A DNA stretch of 11,330 nucleotides from CAZXFH01 sp964640055 (GCA_964640055.1 CAZXFH010000073.1:1-11330); one strand, 5' to 3'; counted from the first letter of the stretch, positions 1 to 7,494 are shown. The notes: generated by a model not told the origin, from the letters alone. Program-made: numbers and translations.

Positions 1-12
1 TAAAATGAGTAT

Positions 13-231
13 TTATGAAAGTATCTTATAGATATATATGCATTGGTGCTTATTTCCTGACCGCAAAATGTGGCGCCGACTATGAAAATACGGGAGATTT
101 TTAGGTTGGATTGGTAATTGTTTCACTCTGAAGGGTAATTTTTTTAAAGATCTGTATCTCCCCACCAATTCAGGAAAGCCCTGATCTTTAAAATACGCTG
201 CGAAAAATGACAACGACCCATCAGAAAGCAC
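13..231 (-). other. Doubtful 72-codon reverse ORF, possibly debris of a mobile element
   Basis: A GTG-started reading frame bounded upstream by an in-frame TGA four codons earlier. I see no clear ribosome binding site. The first ~25 residues (SLSFFAAYFKDQGFPELV and following) have the look of the N-terminus of some DDE transposases. A shift of frame near the middle gives a second protein-like stretch (FIVGATFCGQ...STNAY), as would be expected of a decayed gene. The second half of the ORF as read is basic and low in protein character. I cannot name a family with confidence; it may equally be chance coding. The rest of 232-402 holds no gene that I can see. Confidence 0.15.
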
Positions 232-291
232 TAGTTTTTTTGATCACAGAAACATGTTTGGTTTAAAATAATCCGGGGAACGGTTTAATAG

Positions 292-338
292 CATGCGACC
301 TCCCGCATGAGGGGTGCGTTTATTTTGCAAATACCCCT
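292..338. repeat. Two adjacent hairpins upstream of the kinase promoter
   Basis: CATGCG at 292-297 pairs perfectly with CGCATG at 304-309 across a six-base loop. It is followed at once by AGGGGT at 310-315 pairing with ACCCCT at 333-338 across a 17-base AT-rich loop. Neither is followed by a T-run on either strand, so they are not clear Rho-independent terminators. They could be a repeat element or end a leftward or rightward transcript from outside the window. Confidence 0.45.
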
Positions 339-402
339 TAATAATTAATTTACTTCCGGATGAGTAACACCGCTATTGACAGAAATTAGGTTCAATTAAT
401 TA

Positions 403-431
403 TTGACTAAATATCATTGATAGGCTATATT
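403..431 (+). promoter_or_regulatory. Sigma70-like promoter of the hybrid kinase
   Basis: TTGACT (403-408) and TATATT (426-431) stand exactly 17 bases apart, close to the sigma70 consensus, about 100 bases ahead of the kinase start. A second TATTGAC lies at 374-380, so this heptamer is repeated (374-380 and 401-407, 27 bases apart), and the region around it is very AT-rich. The leader from about 438 to 536 shows no strong structure. Confidence 0.5.
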
Positions 432-536
432 AAAATTGTGATCTGATTCTGTGAAAAGACTTAATAAAAACAAGTTAATTATAATTTATTAAACAGAGCT
501 AAGATTATCTGGCTGGATAGCAAAAGAGGATAAAAT

Positions 537-3500
537 ATGCATCAAGGAAATCTAACGAGAGATCAGCTTGCAAAGGAAATAAAAAAGTTAGAAAAAGAGA
601 TTTCCAGATTAAAAGCAGTCAATGCAGAATACAAGCAGAGCACAGCAGAGGAACTGCGTTTCATCCAGAATATCTATCGCAAAACCGCCCGCGGTATTCC
701 CTATCGGTTAAATTATGCTGATCAAGCCTATGAATTTATTGGCAGAGGATGTAAGGATTTATTGGGAGTAAATACAAAGGAATTGACCTTTTCCAAATTG
801 AGAAATATGGTACAAGAGGCCGTTGTAATAGATCCTCAAGCCCCATCTGATTATCATAAATATAACACTCTTTTTAAAAAAGGGCAGATAAAACGTTATA
901 GAGTTGAATTAAAGATAAAAACCCCGGACGGAAAGATAAAATGGGTTAGTGACCGATCCTTACCGGTTCGTGACCCTAAAACGGGTAAAGTCATCGGCTC
1001 TATGGGGGTGTTGCAGGATATAACTGAAAACAAACGATTGATGTTTGAGAAAGAAAAAACTTATCGCAAGTACAAATCCCTTATTGAGGCTTTAGGGGAA
1101 GTGACTTATGAACATCTGGTGCCTGAGGATACAATTATTTGGTCGGGGAGAATTAAACAAGTTTTTGGATACGCAAAAACTGATCTTGGAGATGATGAGC
1201 AAAGTTGGAAACAACATATCTATCCTGAGGATTTATCGGCAGTTGAAGCTGAGTTTGAGCGAGCTTTTAAAGAGAATAAAATCTTTGACCTTAAGTACCG
1301 CATCAAGCACAAGTCAGGTCAATACTTATGGGTGCATGACCGGGGCATTATGCATTTAGGAAAACAAGGAAATTTGGAAAGCATCATCGGAGTAATGAAA
1401 AATATTACCCAACGAAAGAAGGCAGAAGAATCTATACGTAGAGAGAGAGACAAGGCAAAAAAATATTTAGAGATTGCCGGTGTCATGATCGTCGCTATTA
1501 ATGTTAGAGGAGAAGTAACACTTATTAATAGAAAAGGAACTGAGATTCTTGGATATGGACGTGAAGAGGTTATCGGCAATAACTGGTTCAACAAATTTTT
1601 ACCAGCTGATACTCGGGAAAAAGTGAAAAATGTTTTTAACAAGTTATTAAAAGGAAAGATTGAGCCTCTTGAATACCATGAGAACCCAGTATTAACTAAA
1701 GATGGAGAAGAACGGATCATTGCCTGGCATAATACACCACTCTATGACGATCAGGGCAATATAACCGGCACTTTGAGTTCCGGAGAAGATATTACCGAGC
1801 TGAAGCAGACTGAGGAAAAATTCAGAATTATATTTGAGTATGCTCCGGATACCTACTATCTGAGTGACCCGAAGGGAAACTTACTGGATGGGAATAAAGT
1901 AGCAGAAGAAATAACCGGTTATAGCAGGGAAGAATTAATTGGCCAAAATTTTATGGATTTAGATATACTCCTTAAGGATCAGATACCCAAGGCCCAAAAA
2001 AACTTAGCTAAAAATGCCCAGGGCAAATCAACTGGTCCGGATGAATTTACCTTAATCCGCAAAGACAGGAGTAAAGTTGAGGTGGAGATTTCCACTCACC
2101 CGGTTGTTTTTAGAGGCCAGATCCTGGTGTTGGGAATTGCCCGTGACATTACCAAACGGAAACAAGCGGAAAGAGCACTAAAAGAAAGTCAAGCCCGTTA
2201 TCATACTATTTTAGAGAATACAGGTACAGCAACCGTAATTATTGAAGCAGACACCACCTTATCTTATGTTAACAGACAATTTGAAGAATTATCCGGATAC
2301 CAGAAAAAAGAACTGGAAAACAAAAAGAGCTGGACTGATTTTGTCGTAAAAGAAGATCGCGAAAAGATGAAGCGATATCATACTAACCGCAGAAAAAATT
2401 CAACCGCTGCCCCTGGTCAATATGAATTTAAATTCAAAGACCGGAATGGAGTAGTAAAGGATATATTGTTGACAGTCGCCATGATTCCGGGAACCCAAAA
2501 AAGTGTGGCTTCTTTGCTGGATGTTAGCAAACAGCACCAATTAGAAAAGGAATTTCGTCAAGTGCAGAAATTAGAATCGCTAGGACAACTGGTTGGCGGT
2601 GTTGCCCATGATTTTAACAATCTGCTCACGCTTATTCAGGGGAATGCTCAAATTGTGGAATCAAGAATAGAGCAAGATCATCCGATGTTATCCTATATCA
2701 AGAAGATCACTGATGTGTCTCATCGCGCTGCAAAATTGGTTGAGCAGTTGCTGCTGTTCAGTCGCAAGCAAACCATGGAATTTGATACATTTGATCTGAA
2801 TAAAACGATTGAAGAATTGTTAGAAATGTTAAAACGAGTTATTGGAGAAGACATTACAGTAAAGACTGATTTTGCAGATGATCTTTGGACCATCACAGGA
2901 GAGCAAGGCAATCTTGAACAGGTAATTATGAATTTAGCCATTAATGCCCGGGATGCCATGCCAGAGGGTGGCTATTTATATATAAAAACAGAAAACATAA
3001 AGATATCGGAAATTGATGCATGTCAAATTCCTGATATGGAAGCTGGCAAATATGTACGCCTCATTATTGAAGATAATGGTATTGGAATGGATCAAGCGAC
3101 ACAGGAGCAGATCTTTGATCCCCTGTTTACCACCAAAGAAAAAGGCGAAGGTACTGGTCTGGGGCTGTCCGTGGTTTATGGAATTGTCAAAAAGCATAAA
3201 GGCTGTATTCATGTCTATAGTGAAAAAGGTGCAGGTACTACTTTTAAAATCTATTTACCAGCAAAATTATTTTCAATTGATAAGCAAAAAGATAAAAAGG
3301 TTAGTTGGGAACAGTTACAGGGCGAAAATGAACCTATTTTATTTATTGAAGATGATCCAAAACTCCTTGAATTTGGAAAAGATATATTAATTGACAATGG
3401 ATATCGTTGTGACGCAGCTGGAAATGCCAGCCAGGCTCTACAGCAGTTTAAGGAAAATAAGGGTAATTATGATTTAATCATCAGTGATGTGGTTTTACCA

Positions 3501-3713
3501 GATATTAATGGTGTGGAACTGGTTGACCAGTTACATCAGATCAAGAGCAGTGTTCCGGTTATCATGATCAGTGGCTATACTGAAAAGAAGTCAAAACGGG
3601 AAATTATCAAGAAAAAACATTATCCCTTTATTCAAAAGCCCTTTGATGTGCAAAAGCTGCTCAGCACAATCAAGCAGACCTTGGCAAAAAATCAGGCACA
3701 GAACAATAAATAA
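537..3713 (+). CDS. Soluble multi-PAS hybrid sensor histidine kinase
   Basis: A 1058-residue cytoplasmic sensor kinase with no membrane segment or signal peptide. A charged coiled-coil start (about 6-40) is followed by five PAS/PAC units ending near residues 163, 291, 418, 537 and 663, several closed by the usual DIT signature (LQDITE, EDITEL, RDITKR). The dimerisation/phosphoacceptor helix has H-box GGVAHDFNN with His691. The ATPase domain has N-box NLAINARDAM (799-808), DNGIGM (846-851) and GTGLGLS (872-878). The C-terminal receiver domain has acidic residues Asp939-Asp940, phosphoacceptor Asp984 and Lys1034. All catalytic residues are present, so it should autophosphorylate and pass phosphate to its own receiver. 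The start is fixed by AGAGGA six bases upstream. The ligand is unknown; PAS units could bind haem, flavin or small molecules, but no diagnostic residue is evident. It has no output domain, so a downstream partner is expected; the Lrp-type gene 42 bases on is the nearest regulator. Confidence 0.93.
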   Translation: MHQGNLTRDQLAKEIKKLEKEISRLKAVNAEYKQSTAEELRFIQNIYRKTARGIPYRLNYADQAYEFIGRGCKDLLGVNTKELTFSKLRNMVQEAVVIDPQAPSDYHKYNTLFKKGQIKRYRVELKIKTPDGKIKWVSDRSLPVRDPKTGKVIGSMGVLQDITENKRLMFEKEKTYRKYKSLIEALGEVTYEHLVPEDTIIWSGRIKQVFGYAKTDLGDDEQSWKQHIYPEDLSAVEAEFERAFKENKIFDLKYRIKHKSGQYLWVHDRGIMHLGKQGNLESIIGVMKNITQRKKAEESIRRERDKAKKYLEIAGVMIVAINVRGEVTLINRKGTEILGYGREEVIGNNWFNKFLPADTREKVKNVFNKLLKGKIEPLEYHENPVLTKDGEERIIAWHNTPLYDDQGNITGTLSSGEDITELKQTEEKFRIIFEYAPDTYYLSDPKGNLLDGNKVAEEITGYSREELIGQNFMDLDILLKDQIPKAQKNLAKNAQGKSTGPDEFTLIRKDRSKVEVEISTHPVVFRGQILVLGIARDITKRKQAERALKESQARYHTILENTGTATVIIEADTTLSYVNRQFEELSGYQKKELENKKSWTDFVVKEDREKMKRYHTNRRKNSTAAPGQYEFKFKDRNGVVKDILLTVAMIPGTQKSVASLLDVSKQHQLEKEFRQVQKLESLGQLVGGVAHDFNNLLTLIQGNAQIVESRIEQDHPMLSYIKKITDVSHRAAKLVEQLLLFSRKQTMEFDTFDLNKTIEELLEMLKRVIGEDITVKTDFADDLWTITGEQGNLEQVIMNLAINARDAMPEGGYLYIKTENIKISEIDACQIPDMEAGKYVRLIIEDNGIGMDQATQEQIFDPLFTTKEKGEGTGLGLSVVYGIVKKHKGCIHVYSEKGAGTTFKIYLPAKLFSIDKQKDKKVSWEQLQGENEPILFIEDDPKLLEFGKDILIDNGYRCDAAGNASQALQQFKENKGNYDLIISDVVLPDINGVELVDQLHQIKSSVPVIMISGYTEKKSKREIIKKKHYPFIQKPFDVQKLLSTIKQTLAKNQAQNNK

Positions 3714-3732
3714 TTAAGTAAGAATGTATAAT
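3704..3732 (+). promoter_or_regulatory. Possible internal promoter for the Lrp-type gene
   Basis: A perfect TATAAT (3727-3732) lies in the 42-base gap between kinase and regulator. The hexamer 17 bases upstream (CAATAA, 3704-3709) is a poor -35 box. The leader would be about 20 bases long and carry the AGGAG at 3743-3747. In AT-rich DNA this could be chance. Confidence 0.25.
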
Positions 3733-3755
3733 AACTAATTTTAGGAGAAAATGTT

Positions 3756-4220
3756 ATGTTAGATCGTATTGATGTTCAGATTATAAATATCCTGCAAAAA
3801 AATGGCAGAATGCAGAAAATTGATATCGCCAAAAAAGTGGGCCTTACCATACCGGCTGTGACTGACCGAATTAAAAAAATGGAAAAGTCAGGGGTGATTA
3901 AAGGTTATCATGCTACGATTAATAATAGAGCTGTTGGTAAAGATATTATCGCTTATGTATTTATATTTATATCTTCCTCAGGCGATCGTAAAGAGTTTAT
4001 GAATAAAATCAATAGTTTAGATGACATCGTGGAATGTCATGCTGTTACCGGAGAAGGTTCATATTTGCTGAAAATAGTTGCCGGCGGTATCCTTTTTCTG
4101 GAAAAGACACTTACTAAAATCAGGTCCTGGGAATATGTCCGGCAGACCAGAAGTCATATTGTGCTGTCCACTGGTAAGGAGTTATCGCCCATAATCCCAT
4201 CAGATTCGATCCTTAAATAG
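3756..4220 (+). CDS. Lrp/AsnC-family transcriptional regulator
   Basis: A 154-residue protein of typical family length. Residues 1-50 form the winged helix-turn-helix (MLDRIDVQIINILQKNGR, then IAKKVGLTIPAVTDRIKKMEKSGVIKGY), and about 62-140 the RAM/AsnC ligand-binding and oligomerisation domain. The family's usual GE.DY turn is GEGSY here (99-103), with Ser where Asp is common. Members bind DNA as dimers to octamers and usually respond to an amino acid or related metabolite; the effector cannot be read from sequence. The start is chosen by AGGAG at 3743-3747, eight bases before ATG; the ATG at 3751 runs into a stop after three codons. It may be co-transcribed with the kinase, or have its own promoter in the gap. 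Nothing in the window shows its target. Confidence 0.88.
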   Translation: MLDRIDVQIINILQKNGRMQKIDIAKKVGLTIPAVTDRIKKMEKSGVIKGYHATINNRAVGKDIIAYVFIFISSSGDRKEFMNKINSLDDIVECHAVTGEGSYLLKIVAGGILFLEKTLTKIRSWEYVRQTRSHIVLSTGKELSPIIPSDSILK

Positions 4221-4592
4221 AAAACTATCCTGGGTGTCATTTCCGGATACCTCCCGTGTCAGTTCAGGTGTTTAGCGTTATCATATTCAGGCAGGGTCAT
4301 TTACGCAGATGAAGAAGTGTATGGTGATTAAGTGATACCTGGAATACAATATAATTCAATTTTCGGAAACAATCTCTCTATATGCGCAGCGGATAAATAT
4401 TTGTGTTCCCAATGCTGGTGATTTGCTATCCGGGCGAACTTTTAAGAGTGCGCAACAATAACGGATTGATAATCCGTATCTTGCATTTCATCTTAGGTTA
4501 AAAAACCTGGAAATGTCAGGGGGTTGAAAGGCTTTTCCGGTGGGCATATTGGGGCGGGTGTCAATTTCTTGATAAAAACTATTTAAAAAGTC
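4221..4592. other. Intergenic region with two small hairpins, no gene seen
   Basis: All forward frames are broken by stops and no reverse ORF has a credible start or protein-like content. Two short stem-loops are visible: ACGGATT/AATCCGT (4461-4467 with 4471-4477, three-base loop) and AGGTT/AACCT (4495-4499 with 4504-4508, loop AAAA). Neither precedes a T-run, so no terminator for the upstream pair can be called. The stretch 4575-4592 is A-rich and could act as an UP element for the promoter that follows. Confidence 0.4.
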
Positions 4593-4621
4593 TTGACCTT
4601 TAGCAGATATTTAAGTACCTT
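4593..4621 (+). promoter_or_regulatory. Candidate promoter of the Rrf2-Hcp operon
   Basis: TTGACC (4593-4598) and TACCTT (4616-4621) are separated by 17 bases. The -35 box is near consensus and the -10 box is weak, as often seen at regulated promoters. The run before it is A-rich. Transcription would begin near 4628, leaving a leader of about 30 bases that carries AAAGGA at 4646-4651. Confidence 0.45.
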
Positions 4622-4623
4622 AA
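4611..4623. promoter_or_regulatory. Palindrome over the -10 box, candidate Rrf2 operator
   Basis: TTAAG (4611-4615) and CTTAA (4619-4623) are perfect inverted arms around TAC, and the -10 hexamer 4616-4621 lies inside them. A regulator bound here would block RNA polymerase. Rrf2 regulators are commonly autoregulatory and bind short dyads at their own promoters, so the first gene of the operon is the natural candidate. The arms are only five bases and AT-rich, so chance is possible. Confidence 0.35.
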
Positions 4624-4657
4624 TACCGAAATGTAGTTAATTCTTAAAGGAATCCAA

Positions 4658-5086
4658 ATGAAAAGTCTGATCAGTATTTCCGAAGGTGCTTCATTGGCTC
4701 TGCACAGTTTGGCGCTGATGGCGGCCTGGCGACCGGAGAAATTGAATGTAAAAATCTTGGCGGAAAGACTGGATGCCTCCGAAGCCCATCTGGCCAAGGT
4801 GCTGCAGAAGTTAAGTAAAGCCGGATTGGTACGCTCTTCGCGGGGCCCGGCCGGTGGATTTATGCTCAACCGGGTGCCGGATGAGATCAATTTATTGGAT
4901 ATTTACGAAGTGATCGAAGGTAAAGTGACACTGGCGGAGTGTCCTTTGGGGCTGGAAGAATGTATGTTTAACCAGTGTATTTTTAATGATTCCCTGAAGC
5001 GTATTTCCGGGGAGATCTATAACACGCTCAGGCAAATAAAACTATCCCGGTTTTCTAAGGAGTTGGTGTCATGCAGCGAGAGATAA
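4658..5086 (+). CDS. Rrf2-family regulator with a three-Cys cluster motif (NsrR/IscR-like)
   Basis: A 142-residue Rrf2 protein. The N-terminal winged helix (ISEGASLALHSLALMAA ... LAERLDASEAHLAKVLQKL) leads into the family's wing signature (KAGLVRSSRGPAGGFML) and the dimerisation helix (DIYEVIEG). The cluster loop holds Cys95, Cys102 and Cys107 in the spacing C-x6-C-x4-C, close to but not identical with the C-x5-C-x5-C of IscR. By family knowledge three Cys usually hold a [2Fe-2S] or [4Fe-4S] cluster that senses NO, O2 or cluster supply. The operon downstream points to NO or redox sensing (inference). The start is set by AAAGGA at 4646-4651, six bases ahead. The 3' end overlaps the next gene by 16 bases. 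It looks somewhat more GC-rich than the kinase and the fprA-hcp part. Confidence 0.87.
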   Translation: MKSLISISEGASLALHSLALMAAWRPEKLNVKILAERLDASEAHLAKVLQKLSKAGLVRSSRGPAGGFMLNRVPDEINLLDIYEVIEGKVTLAECPLGLEECMFNQCIFNDSLKRISGEIYNTLRQIKLSRFSKELVSCSER

Positions 5087-5901
5087 TTAAGATAGATGAA
5101 GAAAAATGCACTGGCTGCGGTCAGTGCATCCCCGCATGTCCGGAAGGCGCCTTGCAGATCATCGATGGTAAGGCCCGCCTGATAAGCGATCTCTTCTGTG
5201 ATGGTCTGGGCGCTTGTATGAGGGATTGCCCGGAAGATGCCATCCGCATTGAAAAACGGGAAGCTAAGCCTTATAGCGAAGCCAGGGCAATGGAAAATAT
5301 TATCAAACAGGGGGAAAATACAATTAAGGCCCACCTGAAACATTTAGAGGAACATGGTGAACTAAAATATTTAAAGCAGGCTCAAAAATATTTAAAGAAT
5401 AAAGGGATATCAGCACCTGATTATAAAAAGAAGCAAAATATGAATCAACCCTGTGGATGCCCGGGAGGCGCAACACGACCCATTCAGCAAAATAAAAAAA
5501 CCAGTCAACCAGCTCAGCCCCTTGCAGTGGCCTCCCGTTTAAAGCACTGGCCGGTGCAGATGCATTTGATCAATCCCCGGGCCGCCTATTTCGACCATGC
5601 GGATATTTTACTATCGGCGGATTGTGTACCTTTCAGTTATGGTGATTTTCACACTCAGTTTGTAAAGGACCGGGTAGTAATAACCCTGTGTCCAAAACTG
5701 GATAATTCTGCCGAAGAATACATAGAAAAGTTGATAAATATTCTAAAAAACAATGCTATAAATAGTATCACCGTGGCGAAAATGGAAGTACCCTGTTGTG
5801 GTGGTACGGAATTAATAGCCAAAGAGGCAATAAAAAGGTCCGGTAAGATCGTGCCTTTAAGCCGTTATACGATTACAATTAACGGATCAATAAATATTTA
5901 A
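5071..5901 (+). CDS. Two-cluster ferredoxin-like protein with Cys-rich C-terminal domain (FrdX-like)
   Basis: A 276-residue iron-sulphur protein. The first cluster site is Cys13-x2-Cys16-x2-Cys19-x3-Cys23-Pro; the second is the less usual Cys43-x5-Cys49-x3-Cys53-Pro (FCDGLGACMRDCP), lacking one of the four ligands in its local motif. A helical charged linker (about 75-120) leads to a CGCPGG motif (Cys128, Cys130), then a C-terminal domain with Cys185 (DCVPFSYGDFH), Cys207 (CPKLD) and Cys242-Cys243 (VPCCGG). I recognise this as the family often found beside hcp in anaerobes, called frdX in the HcpR regulon literature. Electron transfer to Hcp is a reasonable inference; the C-terminal domain's job is unknown to me. 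AAGGAG at 5057-5062 lies inside the rrf2 gene eight bases before ATG, and the overlap suggests translational coupling. No membrane segment, so cytoplasmic. Confidence 0.82.
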   Translation: MQREIIKIDEEKCTGCGQCIPACPEGALQIIDGKARLISDLFCDGLGACMRDCPEDAIRIEKREAKPYSEARAMENIIKQGENTIKAHLKHLEEHGELKYLKQAQKYLKNKGISAPDYKKKQNMNQPCGCPGGATRPIQQNKKTSQPAQPLAVASRLKHWPVQMHLINPRAAYFDHADILLSADCVPFSYGDFHTQFVKDRVVITLCPKLDNSAEEYIEKLINILKNNAINSITVAKMEVPCCGGTELIAKEAIKRSGKIVPLSRYTITINGSINI

Positions 5902-5923
5902 CAAAAGGATAAGAGGAGCAAAC

Positions 5924-6238
5924 ATGCAAATTAATCACTATCAATACGCAAAAGAAGTTAAGAATATTCATGAGATTCAAAAAGCGGTTAAACTGCGCGA
6001 CGATGATACTGCCAAAATCATTGAAATGTATTTGAAACCGGGGGATGGGGTAAAAGAACATACGACGCCTGTGGATGTATCATTCTTTGTTCATGAAGGT
6101 GAAGTCGAAATGGAGATCGGTGAGGAAAAAGAAAAAGTGAAAAAAGGGGATCTTATCCTCAGTCCCAAGAATATTCCCCATGGATTTGTGAATACTGGTG
6201 ATGGAGATGCCAGAGTGATAGTAATTAAACATGTTTAA
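5924..6238 (+). CDS. Small single-domain cupin
   Basis: A 104-residue cupin beta-barrel protein. Motif 1 is degenerate: GDGVKEHTTPVDVSFFVHEG, with His46 in the first ligand position, Thr48 where the second His is usual and Asp51 at the Glu position. Motif 2 is clear: GDLILSPKNIPHGFVN with His86. A metal site of His46, Asp51 and His86 (perhaps helped by His57) is possible but one standard ligand is missing, so catalysis, ligand binding or a structural role all remain open. GAGGAG at 5913-5918 stands five bases ahead of ATG, and the gap from the previous stop is 22 bases, so it belongs to the operon. I know no established role for a cupin beside Hcp and a flavodiiron protein. Confidence 0.8.
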   Translation: MQINHYQYAKEVKNIHEIQKAVKLRDDDTAKIIEMYLKPGDGVKEHTTPVDVSFFVHEGEVEMEIGEEKEKVKKGDLILSPKNIPHGFVNTGDGDARVIVIKHV

Positions 6239-6240
6239 TA

Positions 6241-6263
6241 TCTTTGTGGTTATACACCAAAGA
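6241..6263 (+). other. Small imperfect hairpin between cupin and fprA
   Basis: TCTTTG (6241-6246) pairs with CAAAGA (6258-6263), and two further pairs can form past a bulged C. It begins just after the cupin stop and ends eight bases before the GGAGG of fprA. There is no T-run, so it is not a terminator; it could mark an mRNA processing or stability point. Weak structure and possibly chance. Confidence 0.25.
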
Positions 6264-6270
6264 GAGAATT

Positions 6271-6275
6271 GGAGG
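6271..6275 (+). promoter_or_regulatory. Ribosome binding site that fixes the fprA start
   Basis: GGAGG lies five bases before the ATG at 6281. An in-frame TTG at 6269 would overlap this site and has none of its own, so the longer reading with four extra residues is rejected. Confidence 0.8.
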
Positions 6276-6280
6276 CAAAC

Positions 6281-7471
6281 ATGAGTTTTAAGGTCAAAAA
6301 TAATGTTCACTGGGTGGGAAAAGTAGACTGGGAGTTGAATAAGTTCCATGGTGATGAATATTCCACTCATAAAGGATCGACTTATAATTCCTATCTGATC
6401 CGGGAAAAGAAAACAGTACTGATTGATACAGTATGGCAACCCTTTGCCAAAGAATATGTGGAAAATTTGAAAAAAGAGAGTGACCTGGCGGATATCGACT
6501 ATATAGTCGCCAATCATGGTGAAATTGATCATAGCGGAGCCCTGCCGGAATTAATGCGTGAAATACCTGAGACACCTGTTATTTGCACAAAAATGGGAGA
6601 AAAATCTTTAAAAGGACATTATCATGAGGATTGGAATTTTCAAGTGGTGAAAACCGGTGATCAGCTGGATCTGGGAAATGGTAAGCGCCTCGTATTTGTT
6701 GAAGCGCCCATGTTGCACTGGCCCGATACAATGTTCAGTTATCTGACAGAGGATAACATCCTTTTTAGTAATGATGCTTTTGGTCAGCATTATGCTTCAG
6801 AATGTATGTATAATGATCGGGTTGATCAGAATGAATTGTTTGTGGAATGTCTGAAATACTATGCAAATATACTGACCCCTTTCAGCAAATTTGTAACGAA
6901 AAAGATTGAAGAATTCCAATCACTGGATTTGCCTCTCGACATAATCTGTACCAGCCATGGCGTGATCTGGCGGGATAATCCCATGCAGATTGTAGAAAAG
7001 TATCTGGCATGGGCTGATAATTATCAAGAGAATCAGGTCACGATTCTATATGACACGATGTGGAATGGAACCCGGATCATGGCAGAAAATATTGCCCGGG
7101 GTATCAATAATGCAGATAAGGACGTAGAAATTAAACTCTATAACACTGCTAAATCGGATAAAAATGATGTAATCACGGAGGTTTTTAAATCCAAGGCTAT
7201 TCTCGTTGGATCACCAACTATAAACAAAGGTATATTAACATCTATAGCAGCAATCATGGAAGAGATCAGGGGACTCGGATTCAAAGATAAAAAAGCAGCC
7301 GGATTCGGAACCTATGGCTGGAGCGGCGAATCGGTGGGTATAATCAATGATCTGTTAGATGAATCAGGCTTCGAGCTTATCAATGATGGCTTAAAAGTTA
7401 AGTGGAATCCCAATGAGGAAGCCAAAGAAGAATGTCAGTCTTTTGGGAATCAATTAGTTGACAAAATTTAA
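6281..7471 (+). CDS. fprA: Class A flavodiiron protein (NO/O2 reductase)
   Basis: A 396-residue enzyme that reduces NO to N2O and/or O2 to water at a non-haem di-iron site, using FMN as entry point for electrons. The N-terminal metallo-beta-lactamase-like domain has every di-iron ligand: His79, Glu81, Asp83, His84 (NHGEIDHSG), His146 (MLHWPD), Asp165 (FSNDAF) and His226 (TSHGVIW). The flavodoxin domain from about 252 shows the phosphate loop YDTMWNGT (257-264), GSPT (310-313) and GTYGWSGE (343-350). There is no C-terminal rubredoxin or NADH-oxidoreductase extension, so it needs a separate electron donor. No rubredoxin gene is present here; the ferredoxin-like protein in the operon is a candidate (inference). 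The NO versus O2 preference cannot be read from sequence, though pairing with hcp favours NO. Spacing is 42 bases after the cupin and 23 before hcp. Confidence 0.95.
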   Translation: MSFKVKNNVHWVGKVDWELNKFHGDEYSTHKGSTYNSYLIREKKTVLIDTVWQPFAKEYVENLKKESDLADIDYIVANHGEIDHSGALPELMREIPETPVICTKMGEKSLKGHYHEDWNFQVVKTGDQLDLGNGKRLVFVEAPMLHWPDTMFSYLTEDNILFSNDAFGQHYASECMYNDRVDQNELFVECLKYYANILTPFSKFVTKKIEEFQSLDLPLDIICTSHGVIWRDNPMQIVEKYLAWADNYQENQVTILYDTMWNGTRIMAENIARGINNADKDVEIKLYNTAKSDKNDVITEVFKSKAILVGSPTINKGILTSIAAIMEEIRGLGFKDKKAAGFGTYGWSGESVGIINDLLDESGFELINDGLKVKWNPNEEAKEECQSFGNQLVDKI

Positions 7472-7494
7472 ATAATTAAATAAGGAGCAGGATT

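Noticed and set aside
1319..1720. 133-codon reverse ORF inside the kinase
   Set aside because: It is antisense to a clearly conserved PAS region, lacks a credible start signal and shows no domain.
4461..4508. Terminator for the kinase-Lrp unit
   Set aside because: Neither small hairpin is followed by a T-run, and both lie more than 230 bases after the Lrp stop.
5017..5343. 108-codon reverse ORF opposite the ferredoxin-like gene
   Set aside because: It covers the cluster motifs of the real gene on the other strand and has no family resemblance.
6269..6280. Longer fprA start at TTG
   Set aside because: GGAGG at 6271-6275 serves the ATG at 6281, and family members begin at about that residue; di-iron ligand numbering also fits the shorter form.
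6080..6532. 150-codon reverse ORF across cupin and fprA
   Set aside because: It is opposite two well-supported genes, with a composition typical of antisense reading.
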